From the NCBI GenBank assembly GCA_017882585.1, contig JADGPF010000006.1, forward strand, positions 1 to 49,289: 49,289 nt of DNA, written 5' to 3'. Shown here piece after piece: positions 16,867-25,841 of this stretch. Made by a program: the position numbers and the translations under genes. The DNA is from Thermoleophilia bacterium. Its GTDB lineage: Bacteria > Actinomycetota > Thermoleophilia > Miltoncostaeales > Miltoncostaeaceae. How positions within the stretch are numbered: the first letter of the stretch is position 1; each line of letters begins with the position of its first letter. The notes under the pieces were generated by a model, which saw only the letters and a list, made by a program, of their open reading frames with translations, was not told where the DNA came from and did not search any database.

Positions 16867-17366
16867 GCCGGTCGCGGCGGCGGTCCGCCGCCGCCCGAGA
16901 CCTTGGCGATCCGCGCCCAGTCGCCGGCGATCAGGGCGCGGACCAGCTGCTCTTCGGGCGGCGCGAGCGTGATCGCGTATCCGCTGACGGCGACCGACCG
17001 GGACCAGACACGGGCCAATGCGTCGTCGGACTCGAGCCCCCATTCGGGCCCACGCACCGCGACGCCCGCGCTCACGTCGACCTCGACGCCCTCGACGGCG
17101 CACCGGCCGCGCAGCGATGACCACCCGTTACCCGAGTCGACCGTGAGCACGCATCCCAATGCGACAGCGACCCGATCGGCATCGATCACCGCGATCTCGA
17201 TGTCCAGATCGCGCGGCGCGACCGTCGCGCCCGCAAGCGCCCGCGCCGCGGATCCCGCCAGCATCCACTCGATGTCCGCCGAGCCAAGTCGACGCGCGAG
17301 CTCAGCGAGCGCGGCTGCGATCCGTGGCGGCAGCCGCCCGTCTAGACTGTTGGACTCGTGAGCCAC
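16824..17366 (-). CDS. Nucleotidyltransferase-fold protein
   Basis: 180-residue protein with the minimal nucleotidyltransferase pattern: G38-S39 after a helix-strand, the acid pair D53-x-D55 in PRDLDIEI, and a third acid in VEVDVSA (D97). This resembles small kanamycin-nucleotidyltransferase or MNT-type proteins; no HEPN partner is adjacent. Substrate unknown. Its 3' end overlaps rsmI by 43 nt. The only early start, GTG 17366, overlaps the divergent metG start by 9 nt. A shorter start at the internal ATG of residue 35 would remove the first helix. Third-position GC and protein character support a real gene. Confidence 0.7.
   Translation of the reverse strand: MAHESNSLDGRLPPRIAAALAELARRLGSADIEWMLAGSAARALAGATVAPRDLDIEIAVIDADRVAVALGCVLTVDSGNGWSSLRGRCAVEGVEVDVSAGVAVRGPEWGLESDDALARVWSRSVAVSGYAITLAPPEEQLVRALIAGDWARIAKVSGGGGPPPRPAYVFRRLAAARAVR
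17343..17348 (+). promoter_or_regulatory. Putative -10 box of metG (leaderless)
   Basis: TAGACT, 9 nt before the GTG start of metG, with no SD. It lies inside the 5' coding part of the antisense gene. Confidence 0.5.
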
Positions 17367-18884
17367 GATCGTTTCTACGTCACCACACCGATCTACTACG
17401 TGAACGCCGAGCCCCATGTCGGGCATGCGTACACCACGATCATGGCGGACATCTTCGCGCGCCATCATCGGCAACGTGGGGAAGATGTGTTTTTTCTGAC
17501 GGGCACCGACGAGCATGGTGCCAAGATCGCCCGCGCCGCCGAGGCCGCCGGCCACACCCCCAAGTCGCATGCCGACACGCTGTCGGCCAAGTTCCGCGAC
17601 CTCGGGCGGGTCCTGGAGGCGAGTAACGACTTCTTCATCCGCACAACGGACGCAGCGCACATCACCGAAGTGCAGCGCGTCCTGGGCATCCTCCACGCAC
17701 GGGGCGACATCTACAAAGGCAGCTACGGCGGTTGGTACTGCACGCCGTGCGAGGCCTTCTACACCGAAGGCGAGCTGGCTGAGGCCTACACCTGCCCCAT
17801 CCACGGCACGCCGGTCGAATGGCTCGAGGAGGACAACTGGTTCTTCCGCTTGTCGGCGTACCGTGAGCGGCTGCTGGCCCATTTCGATGCCCACCCCGAG
17901 TGGGTGGTCCCGACGCCGCGGTACAACGAGGCGCGCCGCATGATCGAGTCCGGTCTCGAGGACCTGTCGATCTCGCGCTCGCAGATCTCCTGGGGTGTAC
18001 CGGTGCCGTGGGACCCTGAGCAGGTGATCTACGTGTGGGTCGACGCGCTGTTCAACTATTGGACCGCGCTCGGCTACGGCGCCGGTGCGGACGGCGCGCG
18101 CTATTGGCCGCCGGACCTGCAGCTCATGGCCAAGGACATCCTCAAGTTCCACGCGGTGATCTGGCCGGCCCTGCTGATGGCGGCAGAGATCGAGCTCCCC
18201 CGGCGCCTGGCCATCCACGGCTACGTGCTCAAGGGCGGCGAGAAGATGAGCAAGACGACCGGCAATCTCGTCGACCCGTTCCCGTTCATCGATGACTACG
18301 GCATCGATGCGCTGCGCTATTACCTGTGCCGGGAGATTCGGTTCGGCGAGGACGGCACGTTCAGCGCGGAGGGATTCGACGCCCGCTACACCGGCGAACT
18401 GGCCAACGAGCTCGGCAACCTGCTCAACCGCACCGTCATCATGATCGACCGCTACCGCGGCGGTGTGGTGCCGGCGGACCAGGGCGAGGATCGCGCACTC
18501 GCCGACGAGGTCGCGCAGCGGCAGGCCGAAATCGTCGCGGCATTCGACGCCGCCGACATCACCCGTGCGGTCGAGGCGGCGTGGGTGCTGGTGCGGGCGC
18601 TCAACCGACTGGTCGAACAGCGCGCGCCCTGGGTGCTGGCCAAGGACCCGGGCGCGGCGGCCGACCTCGACCAGGTGCTGTTCTCGCTCGCGGCCGGATT
18701 GACGTCCGTGCTGGTGCTGCTGTGGCCGATCATCCCGGGCAGCGCCGCGCGCGCGCTCGCATCGCTCGGCCAGGATCCGTCGCAGGTGCTCCTCGCGCGC
18801 GCCACCTGGGGCGACGGGATTGCCGGTGCACGGGTGACGGCGATCCCACCGCTATTTCCGCGCGTGGAAGGACGCCCGGAGTAG
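17358..18884 (+). CDS. metG: Methionyl-tRNA synthetase
   Basis: Class I synthetase that charges tRNA-Met. Motifs: TPIYYVNAEPHVGHAYT at the start (HIGH variant HVGH), FFLTGTDEHG, a single zinc-knuckle pair (CTPC near 128 and CPIH about 20 residues later), WVDALFNYW, and the KMSKT signature near 297. The 508-residue length lacks the C-terminal tRNA-binding EMAP domain found in some bacteria. GTG 17358 is SD-less and lies 9 nt after TAGACT. The TAG stop overlaps the region where tatD must begin. Confidence 0.96.
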   Translation: MSHDRFYVTTPIYYVNAEPHVGHAYTTIMADIFARHHRQRGEDVFFLTGTDEHGAKIARAAEAAGHTPKSHADTLSAKFRDLGRVLEASNDFFIRTTDAAHITEVQRVLGILHARGDIYKGSYGGWYCTPCEAFYTEGELAEAYTCPIHGTPVEWLEEDNWFFRLSAYRERLLAHFDAHPEWVVPTPRYNEARRMIESGLEDLSISRSQISWGVPVPWDPEQVIYVWVDALFNYWTALGYGAGADGARYWPPDLQLMAKDILKFHAVIWPALLMAAEIELPRRLAIHGYVLKGGEKMSKTTGNLVDPFPFIDDYGIDALRYYLCREIRFGEDGTFSAEGFDARYTGELANELGNLLNRTVIMIDRYRGGVVPADQGEDRALADEVAQRQAEIVAAFDAADITRAVEAAWVLVRALNRLVEQRAPWVLAKDPGAAADLDQVLFSLAAGLTSVLVLLWPIIPGSAARALASLGQDPSQVLLARATWGDGIAGARVTAIPPLFPRVEGRPE

Positions 18885-19630
18885 TCGACACGCACGCTCA
18901 CCTGGAGTCCTGCGAGGGCGGGATCGAGGCGGTCCTGGCGGCGGCCGCCGAGCACGGCGTCGAGCGCATCGTCGGCGTCGGGATGGGACGCGCGTCGAGC
19001 CTGGCCACCGTCGCCCTCGCCGAGACCCATACCGCGATCTGGGCGGCCGTCGGGGTGCATCCCAACAGCGCCGCGACATGGACCGATGCCGATATCGCAT
19101 GGATCGCCGAGCTCGCCCGCCATCCCCGGGTCGTGGCGATCGGAGAATGCGGGATGGACTTCTACCGCGATACGGCCACCCCGGCCCAGCAGGAGCGGGC
19201 GTTTCGCGCGCAGATCGCGATCGCGCGCGCGGCCGGACTGCCCCTGGTCATCCACACCCGCGACGCAAGCGTCGCCACGCTGAAGGTGCTCGGCGAGGAC
19301 GCCACGGGACTCGTCGTGATTCTGCATTGTTTCTCGATGGTCGAGCACCTCGACAGGGTCATCGACGCCGGCTGGTACGCGAGCTTCGCCGGACCGTTGA
19401 CGTACAAGCCCAACGACGCGCTGCGCGCGGCCGCCGCCCAGATGCCCGCCGACCGCATCCTGGTCGAAACCGACAGCCCCTACCTCGCGCCGGTCCCGCT
19501 GCGGGGCAGACCGAACCAGCCGGCATACGTCGCCCACACGCTCGCCAAATTGGCCGAGGTCCGCGGGCTCGACGTCGCCACCTGCGATGAACTCACCACC
19601 ACCAACGCCGCCCGCGTCTTCGGCTGGTAA
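18881..19630 (+). CDS. tatD: TatD-family metal-dependent hydrolase (start codon unclear)
   Basis: Putative Mg-dependent DNase of the TIM-barrel TatD family. Metal ligands are visible: DTHAHLES at the very start (H-x-H), GECGMDFY, LVIHTRDA, LHCFS, and ETDSPYL near the end. The position between metG and ksgA is typical. No ATG, GTG, TTG or CTG exists in frame near the expected start; the nearest lie deep inside metG or after the H-x-H motif. Candidates are ACG 18872, GTA 18881, GTC 18884 and ATT 18854. The coordinate given (GTA) is the best spacing from GGAAGG and overlaps the metG stop, but it is uncertain. Confidence 0.85.
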   Translation, partial: VVDTHAHLESCEGGIEAVLAAAAEHGVERIVGVGMGRASSLATVALAETHTAIWAAVGVHPNSAATWTDADIAWIAELARHPRVVAIGECGMDFYRDTATPAQQERAFRAQIAIARAAGLPLVIHTRDASVATLKVLGEDATGLVVILHCFSMVEHLDRVIDAGWYASFAGPLTYKPNDALRAAAAQMPADRILVETDSPYLAPVPLRGRPNQPAYVAHTLAKLAEVRGLDVATCDELTTTNAARVFGW

Positions 19631-20462
19631 CCCCGCGCCCAGCGCGCGGGTCCGGGTCATCCGCCTGCTCGCGGAGCATGGACTGTCCCCGAACACCGAC
19701 CTCGGCCAGCACTTTCTGGCCGACGAGAATTTGGTCGACCTCTCACTCCGTGAGGCCCATCTGCGCCCCGACGACGTCGTGCTCGAGGTCGGTGCAGGCG
19801 TTGGCGTCCTGACGCGCGCGCTGGCGGGCGCCGTGGCGTGGGTCCATGCGGTGGAGATCGACCGGCGTCTCGCGCCGCCGCTCGCCGAGGTACTGCACGG
19901 CCAGTCCAACGTCACGATCCACTGGGATGACGCGATGCGCCTTGCACTCGGGGCGCTGTCTCCCGCGCCCACGGCGCTCGTCAGCAACCTGCCATACGCG
20001 ATCGCGACCCCCGTCGTCGTCGAGAGCACCTGGCAGCTGCCCGCGCTGCGGGTCTGGTCGGTGATGGTCCAACGCGAAGTTGCCGACCGCTGGCTGGCGC
20101 GCCCCGGTGACCCGAGCTACGGGGCGCCGTCGGTCATGATCCAACTCGCGGCCCAGTCGGCATTCCGACGCAACGTCGGCCGCGAGGTCTTTGTGCCGCG
20201 CCCGCGCGTCGATTCTGCGCTCGTGGTGCTGCGGCGCACCGGCCCTGGCGCCGCGCCTGCGCTGCGGGGCATCGTCCGCGCAGCGTTCGCCCAACGGCGC
20301 AAGACCATCGCCAATAACCTTGCCGCGCACGGGCTCAACCGCGCGGATGTCACCGACCTGCTTGACGAACTCGGACTTCCTGCCGCGGCCCGGGCCGAAC
20401 ATCTCGCGCCGGACCATTACCGCATCCTCGCCGAGCGACTGCCATGGCCGATCACCTCGTAA
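19587..20462 (+). CDS. ksgA: 16S rRNA dimethyladenosine transferase (RsmA/KsgA)
   Basis: Dimethylates A1518 and A1519 of 16S rRNA late in small-subunit assembly. SAM-binding EVGAGVGVLTRAL and catalytic SNLPYAIATP are present, with LGQHFL near the N-terminus. The 291-residue protein starts at ATG 19587, overlapping tatD by 44 nt. This is the only standard start before the LGQHFL motif, giving a Pro/Ala-rich extension of about 20 residues. The gene overlaps ispE by 19 nt. The rpf gene often found between tatD and ksgA in actinobacteria is absent. Confidence 0.95.
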   Translation: MNSPPPTPPASSAGNPAPSARVRVIRLLAEHGLSPNTDLGQHFLADENLVDLSLREAHLRPDDVVLEVGAGVGVLTRALAGAVAWVHAVEIDRRLAPPLAEVLHGQSNVTIHWDDAMRLALGALSPAPTALVSNLPYAIATPVVVESTWQLPALRVWSVMVQREVADRWLARPGDPSYGAPSVMIQLAAQSAFRRNVGREVFVPRPRVDSALVVLRRTGPGAAPALRGIVRAAFAQRRKTIANNLAAHGLNRADVTDLLDELGLPAAARAEHLAPDHYRILAERLPWPITS

Positions 20463-21286
20463 TCCCCGCGCCGGCCAAGCTCAACCTCGTGTTGCGCGTC
20501 GGTCCGCGCGCACCGGACGGCTACCATCCGCTCGGCACGCTTCTGGTCGCCCTGGCGGGCCTCGAGGACACGGTGACCATCGCGGCGGCCCCGACGCGCA
20601 CGCTGTCGTGCCCGGGCGCACCTGGCGGCCCGGCGAATCTCGCCTGGCGCGCGGTTGATGCGCTTGAGGCGGCGTGCGCGCGGCCACTGCCCGCCAGGAT
20701 CGACATCGTCAAGCGCATCCCGATGCAGGCCGGTCTGGGCGGTGGATCGAGCGACGCCGCTGCCGTGCTCATCGGAATCACCGCGCTGTACAGGCTCGGA
20801 CTCGACGTCCGCGAACTGGAGCGACTGGCGGCGGATCTCGGCTCCGACGTCCCGTTCTTCGTGCGCGGCGGCACCCAATGGGCGACCGGTCGCGGCGAGC
20901 GGTTGCTGCCCCGCTCGCGTCCCGCCGACCTGTGGGCCGTCATCTGCGGCCCGGTGGCGCCGCTGTCGACCACCGACGTGTATCGCACCTTCGACCGGCT
21001 CGGCCACGGCGGCGCGATCGACCCCGATCCTCCGACCGGACCGTGGACCTCAGGAGGATGGGTCGGCAACGATCTCTGGCGGGCCGCGCGGACGCTCGCC
21101 CCCGAGCTCGGTGCCGCGGCACACGATCTGGCGCGTCTCGGCGCGCACGAGGTCCTGCTGTGCGGAAGCGGCGGCGCGATGGCCGGGCTCTGGACCACCC
21201 GCGCCGCCGCCGAGACCGCCGCCGGCCAGCTTCGATCGGTGATCGCGATCACGTCACCGCGTCCGAGCGTCACCGGGACCGGATGA
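20444..21286 (+). CDS. ispE: 4-diphosphocytidyl-2-C-methyl-D-erythritol kinase
   Basis: GHMP kinase of the MEP isoprenoid pathway. Motifs: PAPAKLNLVLRVG at the N-terminus, the phosphate loop IPMQAGLGGGSSDAAA, and LGSDVPFFVRGG. Length is 280 residues. It starts inside ksgA, so the two are coupled. ispH, a later enzyme of the same pathway, is at 36283. Confidence 0.95.
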   Translation: MADHLVIPAPAKLNLVLRVGPRAPDGYHPLGTLLVALAGLEDTVTIAAAPTRTLSCPGAPGGPANLAWRAVDALEAACARPLPARIDIVKRIPMQAGLGGGSSDAAAVLIGITALYRLGLDVRELERLAADLGSDVPFFVRGGTQWATGRGERLLPRSRPADLWAVICGPVAPLSTTDVYRTFDRLGHGGAIDPDPPTGPWTSGGWVGNDLWRAARTLAPELGAAAHDLARLGAHEVLLCGSGGAMAGLWTTRAAAETAAGQLRSVIAITSPRPSVTGTG

Positions 21287-21310
21287 CCGGCCACGAAATC
21301 CAACGCGCGA

Positions 21311-21316
21311 TACACT
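21311..21316 (+). promoter_or_regulatory. Putative -10 box of the small membrane protein gene (leaderless)
   Basis: TACACT, 9 nt before the GTG at 21326, with no SD. Confidence 0.5.
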
Positions 21317-21325
21317 GAGTCGACC

Positions 21326-21712
21326 GTGGATAATCAGCAGCCCATCATCATCGAACAGCACGCCCACGGCAGAGGACCGGGCATGGGCGGCGGCTCGGTC
21401 AACGTCCTGCGTCGACGACGTTGGTCGATCGCCGCAGGGCTCGCGCTCGCCGAGATGCTCTATGTCATCGTCGGGCGGCCCACGTGGTTTCTCGCCTCGC
21501 TCGTCGCGCTGCTGGTTCTGGTGCTGGCCGTGCTCGGCATCCGGCACCTTCGTCCAGGAATCGTTCGCGATGCGCTGATGATCATCGCGATCGCGCAGGG
21601 ACTCGTACTCGTAATACCCATCGCGATCACCGCCTCATTCGCTCTCGGTCTGCTGCTGGCCGTGTTGGTCATCATCGGGGTTGCCATCTTCGCCTTCCGG
21701 CTCGGCGCGTAA
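21326..21712 (+). CDS. Small membrane protein of unknown function
   Basis: 128 residues, not recognised. A hydrophilic N-terminus (1-35, with a Gly-rich patch and an RRRRW basic cluster) precedes three or four closely spaced hydrophobic helices. The basic cluster suggests a cytoplasmic N-terminus. It appears to be a single-gene transcript from a leaderless promoter between ispE and ppk. No catalytic motif is seen. Confidence 0.75.
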   Translation: MDNQQPIIIEQHAHGRGPGMGGGSVNVLRRRRWSIAAGLALAEMLYVIVGRPTWFLASLVALLVLVLAVLGIRHLRPGIVRDALMIIAIAQGLVLVIPIAITASFALGLLLAVLVIIGVAIFAFRLGA

Positions 21713-21809
21713 CTGACGGCGCGTCCGCGGCGCCCGCCGCCGGCGATATTTCACCTGCAAATCATCGTCCCACTACCGGGTTCCACCGATCCGCGTCAGA
21801 CTAGGGACG

Positions 21810-23888
21810 ATGCTGAACTCGTCTGACGCCACGGCAACCCCGTTCGATCTGCGCGATCCGGCGCTCTACACGAACCGCGAGTTGAGCTGGCTGGACTTCT
21901 TCGCGCGCGTGCTTGCCCAAGCCGAGGACCCGGCGGCCCCACTGCTGGAGCGATGCCGGTTCCTGTCGATCTGCGCGAACATTCTCGACGAGTTCTTCAT
22001 GGTGCGGGTCGCTGCGATGCAGGAGGCCGCCGCGGCAGGCCGGCGCCCGTCGACACCGGATGCCATGCCGCGCGACGAGGTCATCTCCGCCGTGGGTACC
22101 CGCATCCGCGAGCTCATCGCCGAGCAGGTGCGAATCTGGACCGAGCATGTGCATCCGGCCCTCTGGCAGGTGGGCATCCTCATCACCAACGTGGCGGACC
22201 TGACCGACGACCAGCGCGCCAAGGCGGCCGAGCTGTACGACAATCAGATCGCCCCGACCCTGACGCCGCTGGCGGTCGGCCCGGGCCTGCCGTTCCCGTA
22301 CATCTCCGGGCTGTCGCTGAACCTTGGCCTGATCGTCCGCGATCCCGAGACCCAGGAGCAGCGCTTTGCGCGGGTCAAGGTCCCCCCGGGTCTGCCGCGG
22401 CTGATGCCGATCGGGGCACACCTTGTTCCCCTCGAGCAGCTCATGGCGGTCCACATCGACCGGCTGTTTCCCGGCATGGACGTCGTGGAGTGTGTCCAGT
22501 TCCGGGTCACGCGGGACGCGGACTTCGACATCTCCGAAGACGCGGACGACCTGCTGGGCGCGGTCCAGGACCAGTTGCGCCAGCGCCGCTTCGGCCATGT
22601 GGTGCGCCTGGAGATCCAGGAAGGCGCCTCACCGATGATCCTGGAGGAACTGTCGCGGGCGCTGGAAGTCGCCCCCAAGGACATCTACACGGTGCCTGGT
22701 CTGCTGGATATGACCTGCTTGGGCAAGGTCGCCAACAGCGACCTTCCGGAACTCAAGTTCGAGCGGTGGGAGCCGGTGATCCCCCGGCGCCTACGCTCTC
22801 TCGACGACGAGCCCGTTGACATCTTCAACGTGATCCGTCACCGGGATCTGATCGTCCATCACCCCTACGACGACTTCACGGCCAGCGTCGAGCGGTTCGT
22901 CGTCAACGCGGTCGACGATCCGGCGGTGCTCGCGATCAAGCAGACCGTGTATCGCACCAGCGGCGACTCGCCGATCGTGCCGGCCTTGATCCTGGCGGCT
23001 GAGCGGGGCATCCAGACGGTCTGCCTGGTGGAGGTCAAGGCCCGATTCGACGAGGAGCGCAACATTCGCTGGGCCCGCGGGATGGAGCGCGCCGGCGTAC
23101 ACGTCGTCTACGGCATTCCCGCCCTGAAGACCCATGGCAAGTTGTGCCTGGTCGTCCGTCAGGAAGGCGACGCCGTCGTGCGCTACGTGCACATCGGCAC
23201 GGGCAACTACAACCCCGCCACGGCCAGCCTGTACACCGACCTGGGGCTGTTCACCTGCGATGCGGACATCACCCGCGACGTCGCGAATCTGTTCAATTAC
23301 CTGACCGGATTTGGACAGCCGCCGGAATACCAGAAGATCCTGGTCGCCCCGGTACACCTGCGTGACGGCCTGATCGCCGAGTTTGACCGGGTAGTCGAGG
23401 CCCACCGTGCCGGGACACCCGGGCGAGTGGTCATGAAGCTCAACGCCTGCATCGACGGCCCGATCATCGAGGCGATCTACCGCGCCTCGCAGGCGGGCGT
23501 GAAGGTCGACTTGATCGTCCGCAGCATCTGCGGCCTGCGCCCCGGCGTCGCCGCGGTCAGCGATAACGTGCGGGTCATCTCGATCGTCGGGCGCTTCCTC
23601 GAGCACGCACGGATCTTCGCCTTCCATTCCGGAGCGCAGCCCCGCGTGTTCATCGGGTCCGCCGACATGATGGTCCGGAACCTCGACCACCGTGTCGAGG
23701 TGATGACCCCGGTCGACGATCCCGCGTGCCAGCGCGAGCTGCTCGAGGCCATGGACCTGATGCTCGCCGACACCCGACTCGCGTGGGAGCTGCACCCCGA
23801 CGGCAGCTGGGAGCACCTGCGCGCGGAGCCCGGCCGCGAGCCGTTCAACAGCCAAGAGGCCCTCATGCGACGCGCCGTCGCCAGCTAG
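21810..23888 (+). CDS. ppk: Polyphosphate kinase 1
   Basis: Reversible polymerisation of ATP gamma-phosphate into polyphosphate. 692 residues, the normal PPK1 length. The N-terminal domain begins TNRELSWLDF and has the helical segment with CRFLSICANILDEFFMVRV. The catalytic domains carry KTHGKLCLV (about 440, autophosphorylated His) and HARIFAFHSG with GSADMMVRNLDHRVEV. ATG 21810 has no SD; CAGACT 7 nt upstream is an imperfect -10. The gene would draw on phosphate brought in by the pst system, but no PHO box is visible here. Confidence 0.96.
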   Translation: MLNSSDATATPFDLRDPALYTNRELSWLDFFARVLAQAEDPAAPLLERCRFLSICANILDEFFMVRVAAMQEAAAAGRRPSTPDAMPRDEVISAVGTRIRELIAEQVRIWTEHVHPALWQVGILITNVADLTDDQRAKAAELYDNQIAPTLTPLAVGPGLPFPYISGLSLNLGLIVRDPETQEQRFARVKVPPGLPRLMPIGAHLVPLEQLMAVHIDRLFPGMDVVECVQFRVTRDADFDISEDADDLLGAVQDQLRQRRFGHVVRLEIQEGASPMILEELSRALEVAPKDIYTVPGLLDMTCLGKVANSDLPELKFERWEPVIPRRLRSLDDEPVDIFNVIRHRDLIVHHPYDDFTASVERFVVNAVDDPAVLAIKQTVYRTSGDSPIVPALILAAERGIQTVCLVEVKARFDEERNIRWARGMERAGVHVVYGIPALKTHGKLCLVVRQEGDAVVRYVHIGTGNYNPATASLYTDLGLFTCDADITRDVANLFNYLTGFGQPPEYQKILVAPVHLRDGLIAEFDRVVEAHRAGTPGRVVMKLNACIDGPIIEAIYRASQAGVKVDLIVRSICGLRPGVAAVSDNVRVISIVGRFLEHARIFAFHSGAQPRVFIGSADMMVRNLDHRVEVMTPVDDPACQRELLEAMDLMLADTRLAWELHPDGSWEHLRAEPGREPFNSQEALMRRAVAS

Positions 23889-24215
23889 CGACCGGTCGGC
23901 GCCTCAAGGGACGCCACCAGCGGCGAACCCCCCGGCGTCGGTGCGTGACGGGCCCAGATCATGAGCCCGTTGAGGATCACCCGAGGGCGGACCAGCGGGC
24001 GCCACACCACGTTCGGATCCGTCGCGGCGTGGGCCACGAACTCGGAGATCGCCGGCAGGCTGACACCAACGCGTCATGGGTTGCCCGGAAGCGCGTCGCG
24101 CTCCCACCACAGGATCGGGTGGGGGGCGGGCGCCGCGACTGTGAGCTCGACGTGCTCTGCCAGCGCATGGGTCGACGGAAACACGACGATCGGGGCGGCG
24201 CGCCGGCAATCTCCA
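23885..24215 (-). pseudogene. Decayed LysR-type regulator remnant
   Basis: In one minus-strand frame, two pieces resemble a LysR substrate-binding domain. The first is VVFPSTHALAEHVELTVA followed by PILWWERDALPGNP and a stop at 24076-24074. The second is VGVSLPAISEFVAHAATDP followed by NVVWRPLV and a short C-terminus ending at 23885. The 45 or so residues normally between them are missing, and no N-terminal HTH is found upstream. This explains most of the 442-nt gap between ppk and the SDR gene. Assignment rests on sequence feel alone and is tentative. Confidence 0.45.
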
Positions 24216-24330
24216 TCGGCACATCCGATTGTTCCGTCTGGTCGCTTCGATTGGAATGTCCGGGCGCCGGTCGGCAGGCTGTGCACACCCCGGCGCGGGC
24301 CGGGACCCGCCATGACCATGGAGCGTGCCG

Positions 24331-25200
24331 ATGTCGTCCGTCACATCCCAGTTCGATCTCACCGGTAAGACCGCGTTGGTCACCGGTGCCTCATCGGGGC
24401 TCGGTGTGGATTTCGCCCACGCGCTCGCCGCCGCCGGGGCGAACGTCGTCCTCGCCGCGCGTCGGCGAGACCGCCTCGATGCGCTCGCGGCCGACATCTC
24501 CGCCGGCGGCGGCAACGCACTCGCGGTCGAGTGTGACGTGACCGACGAGGCCCAGGTCGCCGCCGCGGTGGCCGCGGCCGTCGCAACCTTCGGCGGCCTC
24601 CACATCGCCGTCGCCAACGCCGGATCGGTACCCGAGGGCGGCGCCATGCCCGAGAAGATGCCCGCCGACCTGTTTCGCCAGTCGATCGACATCAACCTCA
24701 CCGGAACATTCGTGACCGCCACCGCGGCGGCACGCCACATGCTCGCCAGCGGCGGAGGATCCATCATCCTGCTGGCGTCGGTCGCCGGTGCCGGCGGCCA
24801 CTTCAACATCCCCGTCGGCTATGCCGTGTCAAAGGCCGCGACAATCCACCTGGCCAAGTACCTGGGGGCCCATTGGGCCGACCGCGGCGTGCGCGTCAAC
24901 GCCATCGGACCCGGGTGGTTCCCAAGCGAGATGACCGACCAGGTGCTGGCCGTTCCGCCGTTTCGTGCTCGCATCGAGGATCAGACGCCGATGGCGCGCA
25001 TCGGACAGCCGCACGAGCTGGTCGGGACCCTGCTCCTGCTGGCCTCGGATGCGGGCAGCTACATCACCGGCCAGACGATCTTCGTCGATGGCGGCATGAC
25101 GGCCTCGATCGGTGCGAGCCCGTACCCGGCGGAGCTCTATGAGCTCCACAGCCAGATCATGCCCGATGGACTGGGCGACCGGATCCTGCCGGCCTCCTAG
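24331..25200 (+). CDS. Short-chain dehydrogenase/reductase (SDR)
   Basis: 289-residue classical SDR using NAD(P). TGASSGLG cofactor loop near residue 18, NAG motif (VANAG), catalytic Ser in LLASVAG, and Y-x3-K in GYAVSKAA, followed by NAIGPGW. The arginine pair at AARRRDR after the second strand suggests NADP. An insert-like C-terminus (after FVDGGMT) extends about 30 residues. ATG 24331 is favoured over GTG 24325 because GGAG lies 7 nt upstream. Substrate unknown. The stop overlaps that of the convergent esterase gene by 3 nt. Confidence 0.9.
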   Translation: MSSVTSQFDLTGKTALVTGASSGLGVDFAHALAAAGANVVLAARRRDRLDALAADISAGGGNALAVECDVTDEAQVAAAVAAAVATFGGLHIAVANAGSVPEGGAMPEKMPADLFRQSIDINLTGTFVTATAAARHMLASGGGSIILLASVAGAGGHFNIPVGYAVSKAATIHLAKYLGAHWADRGVRVNAIGPGWFPSEMTDQVLAVPPFRARIEDQTPMARIGQPHELVGTLLLLASDAGSYITGQTIFVDGGMTASIGASPYPAELYELHSQIMPDGLGDRILPAS

Positions 25201-25841
25201 ACGGTATTTCCGTGAGCAGGCGCCGTGAGCCAGGCTGCCGCGTCCAGCGCCTGCTCCCGCGTGATCGTGTGGCCGACACCCGGGTAGCGCAGCGCCACGA
25301 CGTCTGCCCCTGCCTTGGTGTAGGCGGTCACGCCGGCGTCCATCATCGCGGCGGTGTGAAACGGGTCGTCGGCGCCGCCCGCGATCAGGATGCGATGTCC
25401 GGCCAGCCCACCGCGCGCGGTGATGTGGTCGGGCAGCCGATACCCGGAGGCCATGAGGATCGCGGCGTCGACGAGCTCGGGCCGCGTCGCCACCAGCGCC
25501 CCCGCCATCATGCCGCCGTTGCTGAACCCGAGAGCCGTCATCGGGACCACGATGCCGTAGGCGACGGCGGCCGCCTCGAGCCAGGCGACGAGCTCCGCCA
25601 GACGCCCATCAAAGGATGCATCCACCGGGACGCCGATCGCCCGATGCGCGAACCAGGCCCAGCCGGGCGGTTGGGGCTCGAGTCCGCGCGGCGCCAGGAC
25701 GCCGCCACCCGGGGCGATGAGCTGTGCCGCCGACACGAGGTCCTGTTCGCTGCCGCCACGTCCATGCAGCGCCAAGATGACCGGGCCGAATCCCGACGGC
25801 GGCTGCCATACGTGGGCGACGTCGGTGACGCTGGCGCTCAT
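25197..25841 (-). CDS. mhqD: Carboxylesterase/phospholipase-family alpha/beta hydrolase (MhqD-like)
   Basis: 214-residue serine hydrolase. The strand ILALHGRGGSEQDL gives the oxyanion turn, GFSNGG holds the nucleophile, GADDPF the acid, and GVGHTIT the histidine. Its ATG overlaps the stop of the ring-cleavage dioxygenase gene by 4 nt. In Bacillus, MhqD and MhqO-type genes act together in resistance to hydroquinones and other catechol-like stress. The pairing here suggests the same role; the symbol is given by analogy. Confidence 0.8.
   Translation of the reverse strand: MSASVTDVAHVWQPPSGFGPVILALHGRGGSEQDLVSAAQLIAPGGGVLAPRGLEPQPPGWAWFAHRAIGVPVDASFDGRLAELVAWLEAAAVAYGIVVPMTALGFSNGGMMAGALVATRPELVDAAILMASGYRLPDHITARGGLAGHRILIAGGADDPFHTAAMMDAGVTAYTKAGADVVALRYPGVGHTITREQALDAAAWLTAPAHGNTV

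Noticed and set aside
18452-20029. 525-codon minus-strand open frame
   Set aside because: Antisense to metG, tatD and ksgA, no recognisable motif.
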